Source of the DNA: Blastomussa wellsi | Lineage: Eukaryota; Cnidaria; Anthozoa; Scleractinia; Plerogyridae | Assembly: GCA_947652115.1 (NCBI GenBank) | Contig: OX393563.1 | Coordinates: 27,686,091 to 27,750,090, forward strand | Direction: 5' to 3' | Length of the DNA stretch: 64,000 nucleotides | Shown here: positions 42,978 to 52,837 of the stretch, piece by piece | How positions within the stretch are numbered: position 1 is the stretch's first letter | Layout: the number at the start of each line of letters is the position of its first letter | The notes under the pieces: model-generated | What the model was told of the DNA's origin: nothing | The model's database searches: none | The model's input: the letters and a program-made list of their open reading frames with translations, nothing else | Made by a program: the position numbers and the translations under genes

Positions 42978-45239
42978 CAGGAACAACAGGAAGAAAAAGA
43001 AAAAGTGGTTTTTGTTTTCTTTTTTGTTTGTTTGTTTTCTGATGTTTAAGAAGCCGTTTCTTTGAAATTAGTATTTGATACTTTCGGTGCAATGATTTCT
43101 TTCCGGGTCATTTAGAGACTTGCTCTAGAGTTAAATTTTCGAAGGAAAATAGTATCCATCTCTCGGCGGGTCTGTATCACAAGGATAGTCAAAGTTAGAC
43201 TTTTCAAATTCAGTTCTGGATAACACAAAAGCTGTAAGGATAATGTAATCTTTTTTTATAGAAGCTAGGGTTTGTAGACTATTCTCATCATAGAGTACAA
43301 GCTAGTTGAAATTTATTTGTTAAAAGATTTACTTTTAAATTCAGTTGTGAACAAGAACAAGTAAGACAACTGTAGCGAGTGTCACAGAATGAATCGTGCT
43401 TAATCACGTACAAAAATAGACGACACACAAAACTATCACACCTTATGACATCATCTGTACCTAATTTGCATAATGCAAAAATCTTGAATATCTCTAGAAT
43501 AAGAGAAGAAAATGCCATTTGTCTTCATTTTTTAAGGTCTTTTAAATAAGATTAGTTTTCAATAGCTAATCTTGCCACTGACGCCTGCACTACACTAGCC
43601 TCCAACGCAGACCTCCTTTGAGCTCGAAGGTCCGCTTCCGTTCACAGCTACGAACTGTCATGCAATGAGTCGATAACGATTGTCTTCTTTAATTGGCTTT
43701 AAATGGCCTGTGCTTTAGAAGACGTCCGTGGGAGAAGGAATGCGTGAAAAAGCTCGGCAGTCGTCTGCGTGGAAGGCTAGCCCTATACAGGCGGCACCCT
43801 CTTGGATGAGAATAGGATTGTTCTCTAAGCCACGTTTCGTGGAGTGTTTTTTTTTCATAGGGTTGTCACGATGATACTTAGCCCTTCCAAGTTTAGACGG
43901 AGTTCATGATTTTCAAGCTTCAACTTGACCAGTTTCGGGTAAAAGAAAACAAAACAAGCCACCCCGACTGTACTTATCCGCCGCATTATTTTGATTCAAA
44001 AACCGGAATTTCCGGTTGTACAGGTCATAACTAAGACAAAACGGGACCCTCTCGCGAAACAACCGAATCACCCCACCGAAACAACCCAGTTTCACCCAGT
44101 ATATTGCAACAATACTTTTTAATTCATCTCGACCAAGATAGTACGATAGTACAAGATCGGAGAGTGAGACAGAACACTAAAAAGACGAAACTACTCTTCT
44201 CCTATCATCATACAGTAAAATAAGTTATTATCCTGGTGTGAGAATTAGTCCATTGGAGTGTCGGGAAGCTTAAAGGAGCTAAGTTTCAAGTTTCGAGCTT
44301 TATTGCAAACTATAGACTCGCCCTCTTTTCTCGCACACCCTGGCGCTGTACACAGTCTTGTTGTTCTACCTCAAGACTCACTAATTCGCTGTGCTGTACT
44401 TCCCACTGTGGCTTTCGCTCTACAACTCACAGTTTATGGCTTTTCATGTCGCTAAAGCTCAAGCAAGTTGTGCAGCCAACGACGCCAGAAACTGTCTGTT
44501 AAGAACCAACTAACGGAAATAACTCGAGCAATTTTAGGTATTTTGTTTTGTCTTGTCTTGTTGTCTTTGCTTCCCTTTGTATTTTCCCTTATTTAAGCGG
44601 GCACGCACACAAAAGACACGACGTCATTGGTATCTGTTCAGAGCAGTCATGTACCTTTGAACTCGACTTCTAACCCATTCACTCCTGAAGATATTTTCAA
44701 AAAATGTGTTTCTTAGAAACATTGAACATTTTGTAGTAAGTTTCAGGCTACGTCTGCTAGCTTTGGAGCAGCTTCTCCAATGCTCTTCAAAATCCCTTTG
44801 CAAAATAAAGACATGCCACTTTTTTTTTTTACTAGATTCTCATTTTACGACATTCTAGCTCGGGAATTCGTACAAATTAAAATTTGGAGAAAGTGTCCCA
44901 TCTTTTTTAGGCTTTTAGTTTCCTTTATTATTTTTTCCGCTTTTCCTTTCTCCTTCTTTCGTATCTTTTTGATGAATTGGTTCGCCTTTTAATGTTCTTG
45001 CTCTCGCTTTCTGTTCGAGAATTGCCAAGATAGCAGCTATGACGCAGGAAATAATTAACACGGAGAAGTCATGGGTAAATTATGTAAATTTTCCTCCTAG
45101 TTTTGACAGGAAATCTTTAGGCGTTTTCGTGCATATTTCAAGCTACGTTAACCCAGTCAGTGTCATCTAAGTATCATTGGAAAGCTCTTTCCCTCGTGCA
45201 GAACGGGAGTAAAGAGTATTATAAGAAAGTAAGAAAGCA

Positions 45240-45560
45240 TCCGACAAAACAGCAAAGAAGTAGTGAGGTACAGAGAGAAAGAACAGGAATTAAACTGCCG
45301 AAATAGCACTGTCAAAGAATACACCAAGTATTAAAGAGGGAAAGAAAGGTGCCGATTAAGCAGCCAAATAAATGGCGAAGAATAAGAGGGAGGAGAGCAA
45401 GTCGACCAAGGGATGCTGTAGTACGGAAGACATAATTTGCTATCGTCTATTTTCATTTTCAAACGTACTGTAAACATCACCGCCATGTGGTAAGTGTCAA
45501 AAGATACCGGCAGCCCAGACTTCAACCATGGATTTTCATTTTGTCCAAAGCGGAAAGTTT
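45240..45560 (+). repeat. second copy of the 10.33-10.64 kb repeat
   Basis: Shares the GGTGCCGAT and GGATGCTGTAGTACGGAAG blocks with the first copy in the same orientation; diverged by small indels. Confidence 0.6.
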
Positions 45561-46130
45561 TGACCAATTTAGAAACACTGAATAGTACATCTGGTCATAG
45601 GCGTACAAGCTTGGGGTGAAGTGGGCTGCAGACCCCCAGTTTAGAACATTGATGACATTTTTCGAGCAAAATGCTCCAAGTTCAGAGAGCACAACTTTTT
45701 TGTTAAGACAGTTTGGTTAAGCATTTGTTTACACATTTGAAACAGCCTGAAGAAAAAATAATATGTATAAACAGGGCTTGAAAGAAAACCTTTAATTATA
45801 AGTTTCCCTTCAGACAGGCCGCCCTCAAATTTTGTTTGCCCTGGTAAAGACTAGTTTCCTCTTTTTATTGGCAGACAGCCGCAGGAACTTCTCCGTTGGG
45901 TATGATGGAAATGTCTGGACACAGCTTTTTATCCGTCATGAAGCATTTTTTATTTTCCAAATTCCACTAAAAACTTTGCTTACCAATTGCAGTTGAAATG
46001 TGTAATTACAATGTTTACAATGTGGTCACTGAAGAAACTTATCAATTACCAGTTCATGCAATTATTATTCCAGACTTTTTTCCCACATCCACTCCTTGAC
46101 CACCAAAACCAGTGTAGTTACATATATAAT

Positions 46131-46235
46131 AGCTGACGTTTCGAGCGTTAGCCCTTCGTCGGAGCGAATCTGGATTCGAATTTGGAGCGAATTTGGATTC
46201 GCTCCGACGAAGGGCTAACGCTCGAAACGTCAGCT
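46131..46235. repeat. long perfect palindrome, possible ribozyme-bearing retroelement end
   Basis: Two perfect 40-bp arms (46131-46170 and 46196-46235) flank a 25-bp spacer. The right arm contains CCGACGAAGGGCTAACGCTC then GAAACGTC, which resembles the CUGANGA...GAAA...GUC core of the hammerhead ribozymes reported from Penelope-like elements, but with C for the invariant U and an extra A before stem II. Both strands carry it, so it may be two element ends head to head. Confidence 0.6.
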
Positions 46236-46305
46236 CTTGAATCTCTTTACGGTGGCCAATTGACATTATCAACCCAGTTGATAAAACCAAATTATATTGT
46301 TATAC

Positions 46306-46350
<45 letters not shown>

Positions 46351-48374
46351 CTATACATATATAATACCCTCTCTTGTATAACAATAATAATTATTACTGT
46401 TGTGTTAAACAAGTGTTTACTTTTCATCTGTTTGGATAGGACATACATGTAAATGAAATGAGCAGCTGGTATCTTCTGTGCACTCCCATTGGCTAATATA
46501 GCTGAAACATAGTCCTGATTGTATTTGATAGTCCTCTGAGTAACTATTTGGTGATGGATGTCCACTTGAGTGGTTATGGCTAAAACTTATTCACCTCAAC
46601 ATAATATTATAATTGTGCTGTATTTTATTTTTGCTGGTCCTGCAGTTGGCCAAATAGTATAAGATAGAAACCAACACATACCATAAAGTGAAACATAAAA
46701 TACATTTGAAATCCATTTTATCCCGGTTTATTTTGTATTGTCTTCAAGTTGCTGAGTTATTTTTCAGCCCGCACCTTTGGACAGCTTATAGTGGAAAGTT
46801 CAGTGTGTAGTTTTGCATGATAATTTCTGTCACATTTTGATTTTGGTTGGTCTGTAAATTAATTCAAAGTACTGTGTGACTGGAAAATATAACTATCATT
46901 CAATTTATTTTCCATCTTTTTCATTTGCCCAGACCCTACCACGTGTCATGCAAATAACTGCCTATGAATAATGGTCTGCTCATGTGTATTAGCATCCAAT
47001 CGTGATTTTGCTACAAATAAGAATCTGCTCATGCGTGGTTGTATTCGATTCCAAAGAAAAAAGTCAGCTTGTTTTCCATACAGTGTACGTGTGGGAGAAC
47101 TTGTATTGTCTAGTATTGTATTGTATTGTCACATTCTTTTTGCAGGTGACCGCTGACGAGGTAGTGGTTTTTGAATAGATCGGAGGCTCAAGCTGTACCC
47201 TTTTCATTCTACTTCATAGTTTATAGTATATAGTTTATAGTATGTTTTTCATCGTCAGCACAATTCTGTCATTGGAATAGAAGGTTCAACTATGAAATCT
47301 CTCATATTAGATGCATAAAAAGACAGTAACTTCATTGACAGCAATTTTTGTGAGGGTATTTTCACAAATTATTTTAAAAGAACCGTACCACCAAAGAAAT
47401 AATATTGGGTCTCCGGATAAATCTATATATTAAATGCATTTGATTGAATTTGTAGGCTTGTATTTGTGTGTGTCACTTAGCTTCAAGTGTGCCTTGTTTG
47501 TAGCTGAGAAGCTTTCTCTTCATAGCCCTTTCGACGGCTGAACACTTGTTAGCGATTTTTTTTGATAACTTCTGCATGTGTCATTGGTACATCATCCCAT
47601 CGTTTAGCAGCAGACATGACGAAAGCTGTAGTAGGCAATAATGCATTTAAAATGTTAATCAAATGGAATGTGTTGGGACCAAATCTTATATACTTTTATC
47701 CCAATCAATGATACATATACCTCCATGTTCACGGTTACAATCACTACAAACGGACACATCGTTACTTTAAAGAGTGCAAAGTCATTACCTGCAAGTTTTA
47801 TTAAAATGCAGTATGATAGAACCAAGGAAATATTACCTTGACATCCACATGGTAAAGCGTACATTCCATATAATTTCACAGCATAAATTTCTTCTTGCGG
47901 CTTAATGCATTCCTCGCTAGTTTACAAATTATCCTCATCAAAACGTAAACATTTCCAAAGAACTCTAAACGGTCCGTTATCGTCCCGTTTACTGTATTGA
48001 TACTCGTTTCTCTGCACTAGAGTATTTCTCAAATACTTTTTTTCCGTTAGCACATATATTGGTGCACTTCGATAAAACATGGTAAGAAAATCGGTCTTAA
48101 TCGAGCGAAACAAACTACACTGACGTGATAATTGTGTGTATAAATGCCAATCGATACTGATCTCGACGGAATTGATAGATTTTTCAACTGTGTACCACCC
48201 CCGCATATTCTCACAGAAAATTAAAGAACGGCTATGCGGCAATAAGACGGTTTACTAGAGGATTGAAAGTGAACCGCCTTTAATCACGTTTTAATGCATA
48301 AATTAATTGTGTGACAAATAAAATGGAGTGAGTGAGTGACTGAGTGAATATACTCTCTATACCAATACCTTCAT

Positions 48375-48965
48375 GTATGCTTACGCATACCATGAGGTAA
48401 AAAGGAGTGGGTCTAGAACAGAGCCCTGAGGTACTCCACTGGTGGAATCTAACATTACATAAAGATGAGGACCAATTTGATTAGTTTAAGTTAGGCCTTG
48501 TAAGTAGGGAGAAAACCAGATATTTATAATGTCGCGAAAACCATACTGCATTGATCTGACTTACGCAAAAAGACTTTGTGATGTACAGTATCAAAAGCCT
48601 TTTTCAGATCAATAAAGATCACGCATGAGAATAAACGGTTGTCCATATGTCTGTATTGCATTCACAATATGAAGGATTGCATGCTGAGTAGAATGTGCCT
48701 TGCGAAAACCATATTGAGATGGAGTGAACAGGTTTTTCTGTTCAATAAAGGATTCCATTCCTTGAAGAACTATTTTTTCAAAGATCCTGTTGAAATTAGA
48801 AAGAAAAGCGATCGGTCTATAATTGTTAGCGTTAATATCATCATCTTGTTTGAAAAGTGGGATAATCTTAACCATTTTTAGCTTAGAGGGATATACTCCA
48901 GCTGAAATAGATAAATTTAGAATATCTACCAGAATACAACTTATAACATTTGAAGAGCACTTTAA
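48375..48965 (-). pseudogene. LINE (non-LTR) reverse transcriptase fragment
   Basis: Minus-strand pieces read SISAGVYPSKLKMVKIIP, FKQDDDINANNYRPI, SQYGFRKAHSTQHAIL (48609-48965), then in other frames WFSPYLQGLT and SGVPQGSVLDPLLF (48380-48530). The RPI-LLS, YGFR-HST and GVPQGS-LGPLLF order is typical of CR1/L2/RTE-type RTs. Frameshifts break it and motifs A and C (DxxKAFD, YADD) are missing. Confidence 0.8.
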
Positions 48966-49027
48966 TAGTTGTGTCGGGCACGAGTATAAGCTATGAGATT
49001 TATTTTTTGGTATGCAAGTATTATTGT

Positions 49028-49140
49028 GAATGTAGCAATGTAGTAATGTAGCAATTTAGTAATGTAGTAATATAGTAACGTGGTAATGTAGTAATGTAGT
49101 AATGTGGTAATGAACTAATGTAATAATGTGGTAACGTAGG
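49028..49140 (+). repeat. TAATGTAG microsatellite at the edge of the GC-rich block
   Basis: About a dozen imperfect TAATGTAG/TAATGTGG units end exactly where homology to the right arm of the inverted duplication begins (49141), so expansion or microhomology may have shaped that junction. Confidence 0.75.
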
Positions 49141-51183
49141 CGACTATCTTGCAGGAAACCTCGGCAAGACACACCCGCAACCACTGCGAGGACTGCCCGC
49201 GATTGTCGACGACATCTACGTGTTCGGCTATCTCCGCGGCGAAGAGTGCGTTTTCCAAAAAGGCCGCTTTTCTTGCACAACAGGCGAGGAAGGTTCCGCA
49301 AAACTCGTGGTCGCAAAAATCGGCCTCGCTGTGCAACAGAGCCTGGCCACAAGACCGGACAGCAGCAAAAGAAAATACATGCAGACAAGCATCGTCCACA
49401 CCCTCGCAAAAACAGGCGGTGGCGCGATACGTGCAACAATAGCAACAATAGAACCCGAAACGTTGCAACAGGCGAAGTCCCAGTGGCACAGATTCTTTCA
49501 AGAAGACGAGATAGCGGGCTACGTCGTCGCCAAAATCGACGTTTCCGAAATGTCTTTGGAAGATTTGCACGAAGCACTGCCCGCTTTCGAACGGCAGCTG
49601 CTCGCCCAAGGTTTTGGAATCTACTCCATCGACTACACGCAAGATTTTTCCGGAGTGCTGGACTGCGAAGCCCTTGTTGCGCACCTAGAATTCGAGGGTT
49701 TCACCAGATGGGCGACTTTTCTGTTGCAATTGGTTCGGAGGCGCCAACGATTCTGCAGAACACCGACATTGTGGGGAAACACGTGTGCACATGGATCTCG
49801 AAAAGAAAAAACCGCACGACACGAACAAAAGCATACAACAAGATCACTTCCAACTTCGAAGCGGGCGAGATTCGAGAACCAGTGGGCCAGTGAGCCATCT
49901 CGCCGACTATGCAGACTGCCCAAACGAGCACTTGGGCTGAACTTTCCAACATCCAGATGTCCAAGAGCGCGGATGCACCAAAATCGAAGTTTCGATATAT
50001 GGGTGCCACAGAAGCGAGCTCTCGAAAGAATCCGCCGATAGTGTGCTGCAGGAAACTTTGGCAAAGGTTTCGCCGGAAGGAGAAGGTCTTTTCGTGGTCC
50101 AGGCACCGAGCAAACAATGGGAAAACCTCGCTTCTTGCCTGGACCGCTGCCTCGTTTTGGCGGACCGCCCGCAAGGCCACATATTTGTCGGCTGGTAAGC
50201 GCACACACAAACGGGAAGAATTTCGGGGGTGCCCGTGCAGCCAGCCAAAGAGAACGTGGAGGACGAAGCGAAATGGGAAAATTCTGTGGTGTGGGCGGCA
50301 GCCGACCTTGGTTACCGCGCATGCCCGATTTTTCGAGTCGATATCCTTTCCACACAGGAAGAAGGTGTGGAAATAGGGCCTCTGCGTTGTTGGACAAAAG
50401 ACGAGGAAGCGAAAACAATTTTGGCGGCAAGCAAAAGACCCTGCCAGCTGCACCCAGGCGCTCCAGACCCCAGTCTTCTTCTTCCATCGACAAAAACCGT
50501 TTCTTGGGAATGGCGGAAAACCAAATGCAGCTCAATTGGGCGAAATGTCTCCAAATTCCAGCTGCAAGAAGTGCCAGAAAACGCCGAAGGGCGGCAAATT
50601 TCGACACTTTCCACCAGATCTCGCGAGTGTTGCAAGAGTTGCGGGACGCGGCAAGCGCAGAAGAATGGCGAAGACGTTCTTGGGACAAACAAGCGACCGA
50701 GGCAAAGCGAAACGAAGAAGAATTGGCTCGCCGCAAAGCAGTGCTGGATCGCCGCAAAGCAGAGCTGGCAAGGGTGGGAAACATTGTGCGATCGAAAAGG
50801 GTCTGGGATCGAAAAAGCCTGGAGGTGCGGGAGAAGGTGGAAGAATGTTTGCGAGAATCTGCAACCAAAGTTGCGGCGCTTGCACGCGCGAAGTGGAAAG
50901 TTGTCGGCGGCAGCCAAACAACCGAAGGCAAATTTCGGATTGTATTGGCAAGCGAAGGGAAAATCGCCAACGTGTTTGCAACAAAAGCTCTGCAAAAGCT
51001 CTGTTTCGGAATGCCTGGACATTTTCGAAAAGACCAAAACGGACTGGTTCGGCAGAACGACTTTCTGGCTTCCTTCTTTTTCCAACATCGATAAGCTCGG
51101 AGGTTTGGAAATAGAGATAGGGAAGCCGCAAAGTTTCTGCAAAGACGAAGGGACAAATATTGTTTGGAACCCAATTTGTGTTG
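49141..51183 (+). repeat. left arm of a 2.04-kb inverted duplication
   Basis: Matches the reverse complement of 52838-55417 once the 540-bp LINE insertion plus duplication is removed. Identity is high but indels differ between arms. Left of the arm is a microsatellite, right of it the gene continues into unique sequence. Confidence 0.9.
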
Positions 51184-51607
51184 TTTCCGCCCCATACCCG
51201 CAAAGAGCTGCAATTTTGCACGCGTTGGAAAAGGAGAGCGAAAAATTCGCTTTTCTTCGAGAAGAGTTCGAAAAAGAAAAAGAAAAAGAAACGGTGTTCG
51301 AAAAAGTTGCGGCGCCGAAAAACAAGGACATGAAAAAACAATAGACTTGCAGCCCGGCGAATACAAGTGCAAGAAGTTCACCTGGACAATTTTTTGAAAC
51401 TCTCCGCGAACCATTTTGTTTGTGTTTCCGGTTGGAGAGGACGGGGAACCGAAAACAGACGACGAAACCCCAGTCTGTGGCTATTTTCTGGCGAATCTTG
51501 GAGGCTTCGATTTCCTCCAAAAAAGAACAACGCCATTGCTTTGCAGAATCGGGGAAGAGAGAACCACACCACAAAAAAAGAAGGACAGACTTGTTGCTCT
51601 GGCGTAG
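49141..51607 (+). pseudogene. large virus-like protein, possibly Rep-like, left copy (broken)
   Basis: Across frames about 820 codons are recognisable. The N-terminal start is missing (the right copy has about 37 more residues). Seen: DEIAGYVVAKIDVSEMSLED, GIYSIDYTQDFSGVLD, RTKAYNKITSNFEAGEIREP, HLADYADCPN, GLFVVQAPSKQWENLA, CLVLADRPQGHIFVGW, TKDEEAKTILAASKRP, a charged coiled coil (about 50610-50860), then a C-terminal part found only in this copy, ending at TAG 51605-51607. Frameshifts lie near 49700, 50620 and 51005, with stops near 49894 and 50196. The IDYTQDFSG...YNKI...TRIEV order is reminiscent of rolling-circle Rep_trans-type initiators; this is a weak hypothesis. The gene is GC-rich against its flanks. 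Confidence 0.5.
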
Positions 51608-51610
51608 GAA

Positions 51611-51970
51611 CTATGCAACAATTTGTCCGCCAGGAAGGCAGGAAACAAAATCCCCCCAAAAAGCAACAACAAAAAGTTCTCCAAGATCCCAGGATTTCCA
51701 TTTTTTCGCGTGTTCGGCGGCTATTTTGCCCACAATTGTGGCAACATTTCGGTTCTCCTTTGTTCCTGCATATTTGCAGAGAGAATCCCAATCTTCCCAA
51801 TATTCCGGGTCTTCTTGTCCGAAATTTTTTCTTGTTTCTTCGAACTGCTCTCGTCGAAAGTGTGGCAAAACGCCTCTGCCGTAGGCCAATTCCATTTTGT
51901 ATTCCATTGCATGTTTCCAATTCGATGTTCTATTCCATTGGACGAATTCCTTTGTGCGCAGGCTGCACAT
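51611..51970 (-). CDS. unrecognised 119-residue protein of GC-rich block
   Basis: A frame from ATG 51970 ends 3 bp from the end of the convergent large gene. The central part is rich in Glu, Trp and Tyr (EDPEYWEDWDSLCKYAG) with a natural amino-acid mix; the C-terminus is hydrophobic. No family is recognised. It overlaps nothing better on either strand. Confidence 0.35.
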   Translation of the reverse strand: MCSLRTKEFVQWNRTSNWKHAMEYKMELAYGRGVLPHFRREQFEETRKNFGQEDPEYWEDWDSLCKYAGTKENRNVATIVGKIAAEHAKKWKSWDLGELFVVAFWGDFVSCLPGGQIVA

Positions 51971-52028
51971 TTTCGGATGGCGTGGCAGCCGAGATGTCCC
52001 AGTTTGGAGATTTGGATTGGAAAAAGAA

Positions 52029-52364
52029 ATGGCAGGAGAAAACACGTGCAATCTTTCCGAGAGAATCCAAAAACTTCCACCAGAACTCCGCGAACGAATC
52101 TGCAAAGAATTCGTCGTGGCAAAAGTCCAAGAGCGCTTGGCTCTCGGTTTCGATGCCGTGCACAAAGAATTGTTTTTGCAAAAAGAAAACAAGTTGCCGC
52201 CCTATTTTTGCGACAGATGCCAAAGTTTTGTCCAGCTTTTCGTTTCTCGAGAATGCGGCATTTCCAAACAAAATGGCCTTTGCGACACATGTTTCGAAAA
52301 TGGCGTGGAATATTTTTTGGGCAAGAACGCCTATTTGGATTGGGACGACGAACACTTCGAGTAG
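52029..52364 (+). CDS. small Cys-rich protein with F-box-like start
   Basis: 111 residues from ATG 52029. Residues 8-45 read NLSERIQKLPPELRERICKEF and onward, a LPPEL-helix pattern like the first part of F-box domains. Residues about 60-90 have CDRC...C...CDTC spacing that could bind zinc, and the C-terminus is acidic. I recall similar short proteins near virus-like elements in cnidarians but cannot name a family. The gene is intact in the unique centre between the inverted arms. Confidence 0.5.
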   Translation: MAGENTCNLSERIQKLPPELRERICKEFVVAKVQERLALGFDAVHKELFLQKENKLPPYFCDRCQSFVQLFVSRECGISKQNGLCDTCFENGVEYFLGKNAYLDWDDEHFE

Positions 52365-52391
52365 CGCACCCAAATTTTCGGCGCCCATCCC

Positions 52392-52814
52392 CTAGTCCAT
52401 TGTACGAGTTTCTTTTTTGTGCACAGGCTGCTGTGGTGGATTGTTTGCAGGCTGCATATTTTCGGGCGGCGCGGCACGTTGTTTCCACTCTTCGAATTTC
52501 AGACGCACCGTTGCATGCAGAAAAAAGAGGGCAGTTCCAATCCCGCCAACAATCCCAACAACCTCCAAAACACCCCAAACAGCAGACGTTGCGGCATTGG
52601 CGGCGCGCACCACCCTGTCTGTTTGCTCTCGAACAGCGTTGCCGTTCTTTTCTATGCTCTCCAGGATTCCTTCGCCTGTTTCTTCCAATTCTTGCAAACC
52701 GTCCCCGAGATCCTCCACATCTTCGAAGTGGCTTTCTTGGGTCTCCAACAAGAAATCCATATCTTTCTGCAGATCCTTCACGCCGGCTTGGATCCGCAGA
52801 AGAACATCCTGCAT
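52392..52814 (-). CDS. coiled-coil membrane protein of GC-rich block
   Basis: 140 residues from ATG 52814: an N-terminal coiled coil (about 1-75, heptads with DLQKDMDFLLETQE and DLGDGLQELEETGEG), one strong TM helix (about 79-101, WGVLEVVGIVGGIGTALFFLH), then a basic, proline-rich tail. It starts 24 bp inside the junction of the right inverted arm with unique sequence. Function unknown; a structural or fusion-type membrane protein is possible but unsupported. Confidence 0.5.
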   Translation of the reverse strand: MQDVLLRIQAGVKDLQKDMDFLLETQESHFEDVEDLGDGLQELEETGEGILESIEKNGNAVREQTDRVVRAANAATSAVWGVLEVVGIVGGIGTALFFLHATVRLKFEEWKQRAAPPENMQPANNPPQQPVHKKETRTMD

Positions 52815-52837
52815 CTTTTTGGAATTCCAACACGAAT

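Larger units (their letters stand above)
42978..48370. other. mostly featureless flank of the GFP-like gene
   Basis: Apart from the repeats listed at 45.24 and 46.13 kb I see no gene here. Open frames up to 106 codons (for example 47922-48242) lack motifs. Confidence 0.5.

Noticed and set aside
46054..46290. 78-codon minus-strand frame
   Set aside because: Created by the palindrome at 46131-46235.
49633..51414. 593-codon minus-strand frame over the left copy of the large gene
   Set aside because: It is antisense to the recognisable protein, which has matching partners in the right arm; the frame is open because of GC-rich codon use.
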